In this document: positions 1-11,760 of the stretch, one piece after another | Position numbering within the stretch: position 1 is the stretch's first letter | How the letters are laid out: every line of letters begins with the position of its first letter | NCBI GenBank assembly: GCA_963931865.1 | Contig: OZ007505.1 | Coordinates: forward strand, 8,429,415 to 8,493,414 | Direction of reading: 5' to 3' | Source: Axinella damicornis | Taxonomy: Eukaryota > Porifera > Demospongiae > Axinellida > Axinellidae | DNA length: 64,000 nucleotides | Position numbers and translations under genes: made by a program | Notes under the pieces: generated by a model | Seen by the model: the letters and a program-made list of their open reading frames with translations, nothing else | Told to the model about the DNA's origin: nothing | The model's database searches: none

Positions 1-369
1 CATACACCAGTTAAGAGGACTTGACAAGTTGTGCACAGCCTAGTCTGCACTCTGCAGTGAAGGAGCTTTATGGAATGTGCAGACTCTGCACATTGCATAA
101 AGCTCCTTTCATGCATTTTGTCACAGGCATAACAAGGATCAACTTCACCTTCACTCTCTCGATCTACCTTTTTGCACGATTTACCAAGTCTAGCAGAAGT
201 GTTTCAAGATGAAAATCACTAGCTGTATACCACTGAATGTAAGCACATCTTTGGGGTTGGCTTCGTGCACCAGCCCCAACCATAGATAGTTAGTATAGTC
301 CCTATACTAAATCATACTAGCTAGCTATAGCTCCAATCTGGGTATGGCACTGTCCCCTCTTGTTAGGAT

Positions 370-606
370 TCGGAGACGATGTACGTTCGGTAAAGAGTAT
401 ACTTCCGGGTGTTGACTTATACACCAGACGTACAGTGGCAGTGCCATGCACACAAATCGCCATGCATGCTTTGGGAGAACTTCCAGTCTTCCATGCGCAC
501 CATGCATGTTTCTATTTGGGAGGTGAGACATTATGTGTGTACGGAAGTAAGCCCAGTAGACTAGCTATATATACATGAAGGAGCAGGTGCCTACTCAGCA
601 GGTTGA
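370..606 (+). pseudogene. Degenerate 5' copy of the alpha-arrestin locus
   Basis: Bases about 370-535 closely resemble 11590-11760, the segment just upstream of the first arrestin gene; both contain 'gggagaacttccagtctt' and 'accatgcatgtttctat'. About 40 bases further on, 576-600 matches the arrestin exon stretch that encodes the MKEQVPTQ motif (near 12140). The order upstream block then exon fragment suggests the remains of another arrestin duplicate with most of the coding region deleted. No reading frame survives. Confidence 0.5.
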
Positions 607-1336
607 CCAAGCCGAGCTCGGGCCAAGGAGAGTAACAGCAAAGATGAAGTAGTGTGGAGAGGGGTTAGTATAAGGGGGTGAGTGTGATTTGCTGCCGCTA
701 AGTATGATTACGAGATGGGTTCAGTATAGGAGTGGAAGGAGAGAGTCAACTCAAGGGATCGGATAGATCAAGTACCAGGTAGCTAACTTAGGTCAGAGGG
801 AAAAGTAGCTAGGTAGCTAGCTATATACAGAATGGTGATAGCTAGGCTAGCTAGCTAGATACTGCAATAAAAGGCTGAAAGTGTTCCTATTTCACCCACA
901 CTGACTTTCCCTCCAAGAAATCTGCCTTGCCGTAGGTAGTCCTGAACTCCTACACTTGGGTCAGCCACGGACACTGGCTCACTTACAACTGTCGGATAGT
1001 TCTAACTAGCTAGTAAGTGGAACACTCCGTACTTTGTTATAGCTGGGAGTTGTATTTTCATTTTTTAATATTATGTTTGTGTATTTGTACTAGTCTCGTT
1101 ACCAGACTGGCCTGTGAGACTATATTTGTAGTTACTGTATCCTGGGTGTTTGGTTTTATGTTTTTCTCCTGTACTGTATGGGGAGCTTGTCACATAGGCC
1201 TGTGCCTCCAAGCAACCCTTCTTGCTAGACAAGAGAAATTTGGTCCAGTCAAGTCTGTATAGTTGATCTGGAGGCAAAAGATTTTTCAGTTTCAGTTTCA
1301 GTTTATTCGGTCTGGGATCCAGATACTAGTACATGT
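607..1336. other. No gene seen
   Basis: This stretch is rich in 'tagctagc' words and has no convincing exon on either strand. It would contain the promoter and 5' UTR of the methyltransferase gene that starts at 1483, but no specific regulatory site is recognisable. Confidence 0.4.
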
Positions 1337-1387
1337 AGTCTCGTTCCCAGACCCTCCCCGAAACGCGGAGGGTCTGGGAACGAGACT
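1337..1387. repeat. Short hairpin, 'agtctcgttcccaga' family
   Basis: A near-perfect palindrome has arms of about 22 bases ('agtctcgttcccagaccctc' and its complement) around a loop of a few bases. It is a variant of the hairpin family seen at 7753, 20038, 43572, 43790 and 57824, and lies about 95 bases before the methyltransferase ATG. Confidence 0.75.
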
Positions 1388-1482
1388 ATCTGGGGATCCA
1401 GACTAGTCTGGGACCGAGACTGTACTGAACCATGCGCCGCGTGCAGTGGTGACCTTTTCGCTGTTTCAATATCAAGTGGACA

Positions 1483-4400
1483 ATGGCGGAGAGAACCATC
1501 AAGTCAGGTAGCATTGAAATCGTCAATAGTATAATCTTTGTGGTAATAATATATAGCAACGTGACAGTTTGAAGCTGTACGTTTCTGTACTCTGATGCAC
1601 GCATGTAAGGCTATACAGCCTGCAGTACCTATCCAACTCTTTTTCGCAGCTCGGCGAGGTCTTGTGGAGCGGCTGGAAGCTGGAGAGACCATCCTGTGTG
1701 CAGAGGGCTACCTGCTTGCACTGGCTCGCATGGGATACATTGCCTACGGGGTGTGGGTGCCCGAGTTCATTCTGGAACAGCCTGAGGTGCTGAAGATGGT
1801 ACACCGCATGTTTATTCACAGTGGCACTGATGTCACTGAGGCCTTTCAGGTAAGTAGTTCTATTATCTATGTCTGGGTAAACGAAGCCGGGGGTCTAGGG
1901 GGGGTTAGTACCCAACGTTCACGGAGGCCATAATGGGCTATTCCATTGATAAAGGATACACCCCCTATTGACGAGTTAGCTGTTTGTGTACCTCGGGACA
2001 GAAAATGCGTCTTCTACACCGTGCGACAGACGTTAGTATACGGAAATATGCAGAAATATGCGGAAAATTACAGAAAATTTACAGAGATTTACAACAGAAT
2101 ACGGAAACTCGGCGAATCCCCGTAGGACAAATTAGTTACTCGTCAATAGGGGGTGTATCCCTATTTAATGGAATAGCCCAATGGGGACCCGGTGTCCTAG
2201 CCTATTATGGCCACCCCATGCTAACCAGGGAACCAAGGGTTTAACCCTGCATTGATCTCCAACCCTACTAGACAGATTTCAATGTCCCAGGACATTCTGA
2301 GCCACCACAGGAGCTTATCGTATTATTGGGGCGAGCCTGAGCGAGCCCCACATAGACGTGTAGAACGTGAGCCGTGTCTGTATGTATGTATGTATGTATA
2401 TATATATGCGTACATCGTGCCGTAAATAAACGCTTCTGCAAATAACCGAAAGTTACTTGCGTCATGATAATTCACACGTGCTCGCTCGCTCGACAACTGT
2501 CAACATCGCCGCTCGAGTTAGTTCGGAGAGTGAACCGTGTACTCCTTGGATGGCTACAACAGGGACGGACCGAGTCTACCTCTTCAATGGATACAGCGAT
2601 GCGCGGTACTGCACGGCCACAAAGACTGCGAAAGTGCGACTCTGACTGATCAAGCTATCTGAGCTAGCTACTAGGACTAAGCTAGCTACAAGTTCACCAA
2701 TCGCGACTCGCGGCTGCACGGTTGCTTGAAGTCACTGACTCGTAGACCTCTGCTCTTCAATGGCTACAGTCATGGGAGCTACTGCATAGCGAAAGAAGAC
2801 AGCGAGAGTTCTTTCACTGTCTGCTCGTGCCGCATGTAGCTAGCTATACAAGATCATCATGTACTGTCCATACAGTTGCTGCAATTCTACAGCCTGAGGT
2901 TGAGTTAGCTACATTCGAATGAGTGAAATGATGCTGCATATATATGCATGCACTCGCTCAGGCTCGCCCCACAATGTTATACATTCTGCTAGTTACTGCA
3001 TTATCAAATTCATAACAGCAATTTAGTAAAACAAACAAAGCTGCATTATCAAATTCATAACAGCAAGTATAATAGTAAAACAAACAATCGGTTGACAAAT
3101 AATTTTTCTCCAGTTGCTTTTGGCAATGACAGAACTACATGGTTGCCTATTATGGCCATTCTATTATCTACACGTGTTCACTATACCCACGGGTCTGCAT
3201 ATACACATACTTGCAACCAACCTTTGTCCTTGTACAGGTAGCAACATCATTGCATATCTAGGTAACTTACCAACACGAATTGTTGAACTTGTAGTTGGTT
3301 GAACAATGTGCGAAATTTTGCTTTTCATTCTGGGACAATTTCTCGATTATGTCATGCTCACGTGAGGAAAGATACCAGGCCCTCTCCCGCTTATCAATAC
3401 TGCAAACAACAAGAAGCTGGGCAGGGCCGGGAACAAAAGCCTTACCTGCAATAAAGGAGACTCTTTTGAGGTCTGACAGAGTGGAAAGAAAGGAATGAAG
3501 CTGCAACACAGTATGGAATGGTGCCATCTGCTGTACATAAACATTTCATAGTCCATTCCGTATTCTGATCTGCCTTCCGTCCATATTCCAGTCCATCGAT
3601 TAGAGACACCCCCCGATTTTGTAGAGTGTAATATTGATATAGTTATAAGTTGCCCTCCTTCCCTTGCCAAGCCCACCGGTATCTTGTGTTCTGGGGTCTA
3701 CTCTTGTACATACCGTAGATCGGGAAATTTTCGTTAACAAAAATATTTCATGTGTAAATTTTTCGTGGCGTTAGATTTACGTAGTTTAGTTCATCAACGA
3801 AAATTATTTAACGATCATTTTGTCAAGAATGGAGACGTACGAACGAGCTGCTGCTATGCCATCGTCACTGACGTACCGACAAAGTGTTCTTCTGGGCTGT
3901 ACTGTATCTCCTGTATGGCCCGCGCTTCTTCCCTTCCGGTTCGGCCCGCCATTTGTCAAATCGAGCACCTCCCGATTCTCTGAGGCAATACCTCGCGAAG
4001 GAACGGAGAGCGACAGAGATCTCTTGAGATGGGAGAGTCCATCTGCGGCCTTGAGGAATCGCAGAACTTGAAATATGTTGAAGGACCGTGAGCGCAGCAC
4101 TAGTTTACACGTGGCTGACCGGAAAAATTATCTGTTGTAAATAAATTTTGTGCGTTAAATTTTCGTGGTTGCGGGCAACTACGAAAATATTTTAACAACG
4201 AAAATTTCCCGATCTACGGTATTTACTCAGAATGACAATACTAGCTGTGGTACATATAGAGAATGCAAGACTCTGACTGAGCCGCTGCCATCACTGAGGC
4301 GTTCATTCAGCAAATCCTTGGCTCAGAAGTCTCTCACCTGTAATTGAAGGTGAAGGGTCTGGGGCAAAACAAACTACCAGCAACAGGAATTTCACGGCAC

Positions 4401-5648
4401 CTAATGTCACAGATATTGCCATTCAGAAACCAACCAATGCCATGGTGTACAGGACTTGTAGTTTGAGTTGTCGCTCCTGGAGAAACACTATGTATACAGG
4501 ATACCCTTCAAACCGGTGATTACGTCAGCTGCAGCTTCCGTATTGTGCCTGGAAAACGGTTAGAAATTAGGAAGGAATTGTTCATGGTATCCAGAGTGAT
4601 TCCAAAATTTTGATTATAATAAAAGGCTGCAATCGTTCCTACCGTAAGCCTCGATCATAAGCCTTGGCAACCATGTGATCTGCCCTAGTAGTGATCGACT
4701 AAATATCAAGCAATGTGTCATCATCAATAGAGATTAGGGGCTTACCATAGGATTTAGAGTTGGCTACATGGTGTCATGATCAAATATTATCAGCTATGAA
4801 TATATATATACACTTCCTGCCAGACCATTAACCTTGTAATACTTTTACCATCCTTTCAGTATTATACTCATCGCAAACGGATGCGGATGATTGGTCGTGA
4901 AGATGACCTCGAAAGAATCAACCGCACTGCACTGCGAATTGCAAGGGAGATAGCAGATGAAACGGGAACCCTCTTTGCTGGTGGCATCAGCAACACAGAC
5001 CTCTTCATTGACCCCACAGTGGAGGACCCTGCTGGGGAAGTACGCAAGATGTTCGAAGAGCAAGTCCGCTGGTCGAAAGAGGAAGGAGTGGATTACATCA
5101 TCGCTGAAACAATTTCCCACTTTGCAGAGGCAAAGATTGCTCTGGAGGTGATCAAATCATTTGGCCTCCCGGCAGTCATCACATTTATGGTGTGTGGACG
5201 AGACAAGGATGGAGTGCTGACAACCGTGGATGGAGTGCCTATTACCAAGGCCTGCCGCCAGCTGCTGGATATGGGGGCATCTCTTGTGGGTGCCAACTGT
5301 TTTCGTGGGCCAGAAACAATGATAGAAGTGGTGGAGGAGATTGTGAAGGAGATCCCCCCAGAGAAGGTGTGTGCACTGCCTATAGCGTTTCGCACAACAA
5401 AAGAAGAACCAATGTGGACCAAGTTTACTGACAAGTGTTGTCCGGACAACAACCCAGTGTACCCGCATGGTGTAGATGCTTTCTATGTCAGTGAGGTGGA
5501 GATCGTAAAATTCACAAAGCGGTGCATGGAGTTGGGTCTGAAGTACATTGGCATCTGTTGTGGCAACACAGGCAACTACACCAGAGCAATGGCGGAGACC
5601 CTCGGCAGGAAGCCTCCTGCTTGCAGGTACCTAACGACTGAATACTAG
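1483..5648 (+). CDS. Betaine-homocysteine S-methyltransferase-like protein, three exons
   Basis: Coding exons are 1483-1507, 1650-1849 and 4860-5648. Junctions are GT-AG and the phases agree, giving 337 residues. The protein belongs to the zinc-dependent homocysteine S-methyltransferase family, cytosolic enzymes that methylate homocysteine to methionine. The zinc ligands are visible as GANC (Cys217 in human BHMT) and ICCG (Cys299/Cys300), and the AE pair in IIAETISHF corresponds to catalytic Glu159. Oddities: the human GDGG motif with Asp26 reads CAEG here, so the usual Asp is replaced or shifted, and the protein stops about 70 residues before the end of human BHMT, so the C-terminal oligomerisation arm is absent. 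The second intron (3.0 kb) is filled with foldback and MITE DNA. The methyl donor cannot be decided from sequence; betaine or another small donor is possible. The ATG at 1483 is chosen because it opens a short exon that splices in phase. Confidence 0.85.
1934..2180. mobile_element. Foldback/MITE in methyltransferase intron 2
   Basis: Inverted ends of about 46 bases are seen: 'gggctattccatt' and 'ggatacaccccctattgacg' on the left, their complements at 2130-2180 on the right. The interior has repeated 'acagaaaatt/cggaaa' words and no transposase frame. Confidence 0.7.
2325..2974. mobile_element. MITE with 'ggggcgagcctgagcgag' ends, copy 1
   Basis: The left end 'ttggggcgagcctgagcgag' is matched in inverse orientation at 2952-2974. 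The interior has two diverged copies of a 'ctcttcaatggctacag' motif and no open frame. A second member lies at 5701-6365 and a solitary end near 20350. Confidence 0.7.
3711..4221. mobile_element. MITE with TA-flanked 27-bp terminal inverted repeats
   Basis: Both ends read 'taccgtagatcgggaaat' followed by 'tttcgtt' in inverse orientation. The element begins and ends with TA, which fits TA-target insertion typical of Tc1/mariner-derived MITEs. It has no coding capacity and lies in the methyltransferase intron 2. Confidence 0.8.
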
Positions 5649-5700
5649 GAGTGATAGGATGATATCAGATACGTCCGACAGAAACTGTTTGTGCACATAA

Positions 5701-6365
5701 TTGGAGTGAGCCTGAGCGAGCCGCACACTTAGTATGACTTCGTTGTGCAGTGTGTGTGTGTGTATGCTTGCTTGCTTGCTTACTTGGGTGGACTAGCCAC
5801 TTACCACGAGCAGTCTCCATCATTGTTGTCGCCACCTAGGAGGCAGACTGATCATGACTCGCCTGTTCCTCTAGCCAATGAATAGTTAGGTCCGCGAGTG
5901 CTCTCCATCTTTTAATGTCGCAATCGAGGAACAGGCGAATCATGAACAGTCTACCTCCTAAGTGGCAACAACAATGATGGAGACTGCTCATGTACCTACC
6001 TATTCAGTGGCGAGAGAGCGACAGGGGCGACCACATAGCAACAAGATTCAGTTGTTGATAGTTGTATTGTTGCCTGACTCTGTTCGTGTCCTAGAGCTCT
6101 GCAAGCTGATCGTCACGTGGAGTCCGACCTACTTCTTTAATGGCTACAGTGATTTTTGGGTTGTTGGCTCAAGCCATGGGTGACGTACCTGCTAGACTGC
6201 TTCTGACACGTACAGTTCCTGTGATGAATTTTAGTGTCAAATTTCTGTAGTCTGAGGTTGTACTGTGCTCATTACTCACTCACATTCTATTCTTCATGGT
6301 AGTCATGTACATGCAACTGCTCCGTGCCCTACACATGCATGCACTTCGCTCAGGCTCGCCCCCAA
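5701..6365. mobile_element. MITE with 'gagcctgagcgag' ends, copy 2
   Basis: The left end 'ttggagtgagcctgagcgag' pairs with 'cttcgctcaggctcgccccc' at 6343-6363. It shares the 'tttaatggctacagtga' interior motif with the element at 2325-2974. It starts about 50 bases after the methyltransferase stop codon and may supply its 3' UTR. An internal inverted pair is visible at about 5817-5850 and 5937-5990. Confidence 0.65.
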
Positions 6366-7099
6366 TATCCTCTATTTCCACTAGTTAAACCATTAATGTC
6401 ACTGAAGATCGATTATACAGAACCTCATATCTCTACTCTCTGTCCATGGTCTGTCAGTGGAGCTTTAAGCCAACCTTGGACATGATCTATGGATGGCATT
6501 ATATTCCTGGGATTACTGGCAATCAATCGGTGATCTAGAGCCTCGTGTTCCATCACTGTAAGGGTAGGGGGTACCGGATGTATGCCTTGATGTCAGATTT
6601 CAGGTCTTGTTACGTAATTGCCATGTTTGCCTTTCTCCCTCTCTGCAACACACGTACCTCCTCCCTCAACCCTTTCACATGCCACACACACACACACGCA
6701 AAGGTATCGCACCAACGAAAAAATGACAGCGGCAAGGAATGCGATGAAAATGAATCGACAAAAGTGGGATGGACTTAGCAACTGACAATGACCTAGTAGT
6801 TGTAGTGAGTGCAGCTACACACTTTTTCTTGTTATTTTAGAGAGTGTGCTGTGCACGTTCCTATGTCATCTGCACAATAAGAGTACAGTAACTCACTGAG
6901 TTTGGAGTAGTTATAAGGAGCTACTAAAGGAAACCAGCTGACAAGTATCTGGACTTCCAATCCCATCACCCCTTAGCCCACAAGGTCTCAGTCGTCCGGA
7001 TTTGCTCCTATGTATACATTCACCAATGAGAGGGAGGCCTTGGTCAACAAGACTCTGTCCCACCAGAGGGGAAGACTGGTGTGGTGTACTGGGTCCTGA
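6366..7099. other. No gene seen
   Basis: Neither strand has a convincing exon. A short (CA)n run lies near 6685-6700. Confidence 0.35.
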
Positions 7100-7345
7100 T
7101 TGCCTAGCCACTTACGTTGGTCAGACAGGAAGCACTCTGATCCACCATCTCAAGGAGCACAAAAGGGCCCTGACCAGAGCAACCCCATGAATTCTGCACT
7201 CGCAGAACATGCCATGCATGAACACTGGGCATGGAATCAACCAGTCAGTTGCGGTTGATGCTGACCCCCTCCTCCATCAGTGCTGCAGCCTCGAGAGCTG
7301 GCATATTGGCAAGCAACTGAATAGGGAGAGGCACACTGCTTCCCT
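7100..7345 (+). pseudogene. Penelope-like retroelement GIY-YIG endonuclease remnant
   Basis: The translation contains a YVGQTG...L..HLKEHKRAL block, then in another frame SALAEHAM, and finally LESWHI..QLNRERHTASLP. This order is typical of the C-terminal GIY-YIG endonuclease of Penelope-like elements (GIY-YIG core, 'AxHA' segment, 'ExWHI...NRE.G.LP' end). An in-frame stop and at least one frameshift break it, and the reverse transcriptase part is not present. Family recognition is from motif memory only. Confidence 0.6.
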
Positions 7346-7545
7346 CCCCCTCCTATCTCCCCACTTCCCTCTTCCCTTCTCCTCTCCCCTTGTCCTCTCC
7401 TCTTATACCCTCCTCCTCACCCTCCGTTCCCCCCCCCCCCCCCCCCCCCCCCCCCCCTTCCCTCCTCCCCTCCTCTTCCCTCACCCTTCTCTCTCCCTAC
7501 TTCTCTCCTCCTCCCCTCCTCCACCTCTTCCCATCCTCTCTCATC
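7346..7545. repeat. C-rich/CCTCCC tract with poly-C core
   Basis: A pyrimidine-rich stretch with an uninterrupted run of about 29 C at 7429-7457. It follows directly on the Penelope remnant. Confidence 0.8.
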
Positions 7546-7752
7546 TGTGACTTAAGGAGCCGGTATTTTGGGGGGATTTGTAGTTGCTGAAGTTGTGGTT
7601 TGAATTGTCTTTGAGGACAGATTTGCCTCTTCCTTCCCCACTTCTACATGTAGGCAGCATGTTTGGGACATGAATAACTAGTGCCGGTTAGCTAACACAT
7701 TCTTGTATTGTTATATATAGTAGCCATCATCCTTAACCATACACATCGTCAT

Positions 7753-7818
7753 AGCCTCGTTCCCAGGCTCCACCCCAGCTTTTTGTCACATACTGTACAA
7801 AAAGCTGGGAACGAGGCT
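7753..7818. repeat. 'agcctcgttcccaggct' hairpin
   Basis: The left arm begins agcctcgttcccaggct and the right end is 'ctgggaacgaggct'. The right arm has lost part of the 'ggggtggagcc' segment, so the stem is asymmetric. It belongs to the same family as 57824-57912. Confidence 0.7.
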
Positions 7819-8267
7819 GTATCGTCATGCAATAGGGCTGGGTATCAATGGGTGGCATACGTCCACACGGTCACCTCCCACAAAGTTAAAGTCCTCTGCA
7901 GCCATGTACTCTCGACACCCTGAACTAGAGTCAAACCAGCAACCTCTGCAGTAGCTATACCTCATAACAGAAGTCAGCAATACAATACAGAACACTAATT
8001 ACTACTGCTTTAAATCATCAACCATGCAATTAATACGACACCAAGACGGAAGATACTTTCCCTAACTGATAAATAATACGACTAAAGTTGTTTCTTTCCT
8101 ACATTCAGCTGCAGTTGTTGTAGTACAGATTAAACATGTATGGAGAGCAGAGTAGCTATTTGTGTAGGAAGATCCCTGCATGGGCTGCTCCATGCAGCTC
8201 TTGATCATGCACTTCAGTTACAGGGGGCAAAGTCTCGCACAGTATCTTCCCCAAGTGACATCAATGT
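7819..8267. other. No gene seen
   Basis: AT-rich sequence without a recognisable exon, RNA gene or repeat. Confidence 0.35.
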
Positions 8268-8735
8268 GCTGATGGTAGTAAACACATCATATTCATAAAT
8301 AGAAAGTTATCAGGCACACAAGTTTCCTTATCCATACACGGAGTGGAATAAGCAGTTCTGGGACATTGCTGACTGTTGGATCAATGTCTAATGAGGATGA
8401 AATAATTATGCTAGCTGGCCTGCAATTGCGGCTGAGTTCCAGAATTGTACCCAGCTTGAATTCTCTCGCTTACGGAATAGAGGAAATAACTATCATTGTG
8501 AGTGATGTACAGACAGAAATTGGGTATAATTGTGCATGTGGACTGATGAGGCCTTCTTCTAAACACGTGCAACCTAATCTGTGTGAATATCTACCTGGAC
8601 GAAACCAGGCCATAGTTCTGATCAGTGCATGCTCTCAGAATGTCATATGGGGAGGGTCAGTGTGTGGTCCCCACCAAATGTCTGCGTGCCAGCTTGCTTC
8701 AGAATCCTTTGGTGATGATCTCCATGGCCTATAGC
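8268..8735. repeat. Dispersed duplicated segment, left half
   Basis: This segment resembles 17295-17730. Shared words include 'tgctgatggtagtaaacaca', 'ttatgctagctggcct' and 'cctttggtgatgatctcca'. The rest of the unit resumes at 9936, after a LINE fragment. No protein is recognised in either copy. Confidence 0.7.
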
Positions 8736-8800
8736 TAGGGTTGGTGGGAACAATTCTGCAACATTTAGAGACTCAAAAGGCGATACACCTGTAACATCGA

Positions 8801-9889
8801 TTGGCCATAACATTATGGGACTCATATATCAGTTATCTGATGGGCAGATCTCAGCTTGTTGTTGTTGGGGGTGAGCAATCTACCTGCCTTCCTGTTATTT
8901 CCGGCGTACCGCAGGGCTCAGTGTTAGGCCCACTCCTCTTTATAGTATACATCAATGATGTTGCAACTCTAATTTCTCCATATAGCAGAATCTCCCTGTT
9001 TGCTGATGACATGACTCTCTATCGCACCATTTATGTCCCAGCTGACTACAACATACTTCAGGATGATGTTACAGCTATTTCTCAGTGGGTGGATGACAAC
9101 TGTTGTTACCCGCAGGCATTCACTCTCTAATCCCCCACCTCCGCTGTATCTGGGCACTTCTCCCTTAAACCAGGTCAACTCAGTCAAATACCTTGGAATC
9201 ATGCTAGCCTCAGACATGTCCTGGTCCCTCCAGGTAACTCGTGTGAGCACAAAAGTTAGGAAACTGACTGGGCTATTGTATCACCGATTCTATCGATATT
9301 CCTCTCCCAGTACCCTAACTAAACTCTATGTGACTTACATTCGCCCCCACTTCGAATACGCGGCTGCAGTCTGGGATCCTTATCTTATTAAGGATATCAA
9401 TCTGCTGGAGAAAACACAGAGATTTGCACTAAAAGTTTGTGCCAAGAACTGGTCCCTCTCGCATGATGAACTGCTGAGTCACCTACAACTCCCTCCTCTC
9501 TCAGAATAACGCCGTTCCCAAATAACACCTATTCAAAATCATGCATGGTTTGGAAGACTTTCCTGCAGCACCTGTCAAGCTGAGAGAACTCCACTACAGT
9601 ACTAGATCTGACAACTCCCAGCTTCTCCAGCCCCTGTACTCCAGGACTTCCCAGTTCCAGCACTCGTTCTTTACTCATGCAATATCATTGTGGAACATGT
9701 TACCTGGGGACTCTGTGAGTAGTTCATCTTTATCTTCCTTCAAACACTCACTGCTAGAGTATATTTTTTGTAATTTTGTAATGGTTGCATGCCTGTATTA
9801 GCTTACTGCTACTCATGTAACCCTTGTTGCTGGCACTGCTGCAATGAAATTATTATAAAGAAAAAAAAAAGAAAAAAAAATATAGCTAG
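8801..9889 (+). mobile_element. 5'-truncated LINE reverse-transcriptase fragment
   Basis: Consecutive frames encode GVPQGSVLGPLLFIVYIND and LFADD, which are reverse-transcriptase motifs, then the KYLGIMLASDMSW region and the C-terminal 'YIRPHFEYAAAVWDP' block typical of CR1/L2-type LINEs. Frames change near 9030 and 9509, so it is dead. An A-rich tail lies at 9859-9889. It interrupts the duplicated segment whose intact form is at 17295-17950. Confidence 0.85.
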
Positions 9890-9935
9890 TGTAGTGCCTC
9901 GATCAGACCATGCACTGACATGCATGGGTCCCAGA

Positions 9936-10150
9936 ATGACTGGACAGCTGGGGGATTCCCATGAAACAAGCATCCAGGTTGTCTTCTGCTGGGATTAGTC
10001 GAATTATCACGGCAACATGATTTATATCTCATTGTCACTTTTGAAGTGAGAATAGTGGATACCTCTCGCTACAGGCAAGAGCACATGATGACATCACTGT
10101 TTCCACCATGATGATGATGTCATCATGCACTCTTGCTACAGGCCGGGCGA
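9936..10150. repeat. Dispersed duplicated segment, right half
   Basis: This continues the unit of 8268-8735 and matches 17735-17950. It shares 'ggggattcccatgaaacaag', 'catccaggttgtctt' and 'gtggatacctctcgctaca'. Confidence 0.7.
10075..10136. repeat. Short palindrome 'gcaagagcacatgatgacatca'
   Basis: Arms 'gcaagagcacatgatgacat' and 'atgtcatcatgcactcttgc' flank a short loop. Related palindromes occur at 14175-14229, 17890-17942 and 44020-44074. The arms contain TGACATCA, one base from a CRE-type site, though no function is implied. Confidence 0.75.
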
Positions 10151-10735
10151 ATTTTTTTTTTGGACGTACTTTCGACTTAGTCTCTGGCAGATCCATCAAC
10201 TACGCATGCGCAAAATCGAACCCAACCCTAACCACACCCACAAACGTGCAATTCGAACATGCAGCCCTGTGCAAGCAAGGAGTTTGGAGCAGATGAGCGC
10301 TTGATAGCTGAGACAGAAGGAGCTGGCATTTGCTGAGTCCCCATGAACTTGGCCTGGACCCCAAACTAAACTTGGAACCCTTGTCATTCATTTGTCTATT
10401 CAGTTTGTATTTTGCTGCATCCACATAGCTACACCATAATATGCTCATGTACACATGGTCTCAAATCATATTAGTGTTTGCGAACAGTCCTGTATGCATC
10501 TTCTTTCTTCAGCCACCCACACTGGCCAAAATGCTGATTTACGCTGTACTCCAGGTAGTAGCTATAGGTTGCCATGGCCAGTCAGCAAGCCATCTGTGTA
10601 AAGAGAAAATGAATCAGTAGCTAACTCTAGCCTAGAATCAAGTGTAACGTTCTGAACACGTAGGTTGTGGTAAGACACAGTATATCGATATCCTGGAGGC
10701 ATGCACAGCCGAGTGTGATGTGGATTCACCATCAT

Positions 10736-10768
<33 letters not shown>

Positions 10769-11589
10769 ACCCACCCACTATTATAGGTGGGATGCTTTGG
10801 CACCGACTAGAAGGGGTGGGAGTGTGACAAGATCACGTACACTGCAATTTCCTTGATTCTACCATTCAAGTTCTCCATGGGTGAAGGCTGCTCTGCACTT
10901 TCAAATTATGGATCCCGAATATAGTACAGACTACCAGCGACTTACCAGACTCTCACTCATGCACAGCAGAGGAGTCTGGTCGACGACATACAACTTGTTG
11001 TTCTTAGGTGCAACCACAGCACTTCTTTATACAGCACGTTTATTAGTAATCTGCTTGCGGGTTTAGTGCACTTGGGAAAAATGTGCCGTATATGGAAGTG
11101 CTGTGGTTTGCAGCTACTTATCGGCCACCTCAGAACAAGTCGTATATGGGCAGTCGACCAGACTCCTCCTCCGCTGTGCGCGAGTGTGGTGACCGAGACT
11201 ATACTTCCACTACAATCTTGTATACTGAGTACAATAAATTATGTAATATGCAGCATCACTGAGAATATCAGCGAATGCAGACTTATATACTACCAGGTAT
11301 ATTGGAAGTCGATAGAGTGATTTGAACCTCAGTACAGTAGTACTTTGGAACAGAAATGGCGGGAAATCCATGTAATATGTATCCATCTCTGTACCTCATG
11401 ACAGCTTCATCGCTTCTGTTTACAGTTTCACCAGCAGTTGTTCAGCTTCAGCGTTCCTTCTCAGGATAGTCCTGTGTATACTACCATTGTGCTAGTAAAT
11501 TTAATGTTGCACGTCGGCAAATAAATAATATTATGTCAGCTTCCAAGTTTACGTTCGGTGCAGACGTACTTCCGGGGTGCATGTGATGG
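10151..11589. other. No gene seen; contains a poly-C tract
   Basis: No convincing exon on either strand. A poly-C run of about 31 bases lies at 10738-10768 followed by (CCCA)n. The 3' half is AT-rich and precedes the arrestin upstream block. Confidence 0.35.
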
Positions 11590-11760
11590 TATTCAGACGA
11601 CGTACGTTCGTGCAGACGTACTTTCGGGGTGATGAATTACACCAGACGAACTTCCGTGCACACAAATCGCCAAGAATGCACGCGTTTCTCTTTGGGAGAA
11701 CTTCCAGTCTTCCGTGCACACCATGCATGTTTCTATTTTGGGAGGTGAGTGCAACGTTAG
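11590..11760. repeat. Upstream block of arrestin gene A, duplicated at 370-535
   Basis: It contains 'gggagaacttccagtctt' and 'accatgcatgtttctat', shared with the copy near the left edge. It lies 160-330 bases before the arrestin ATG, so it may be promoter or 5' UTR carried along by gene duplication. Confidence 0.55.

Noticed and set aside
5093..5468. Minus-strand ORFs of 103-119 codons
   Set aside because: Shadows of the methyltransferase exon 4860-5648.
10108..10296. Possible tRNA or small RNA genes in the intergenic repeats
   Set aside because: No segment was found with a credible cloverleaf or paired A/B box; the palindromes are symmetric foldbacks instead.
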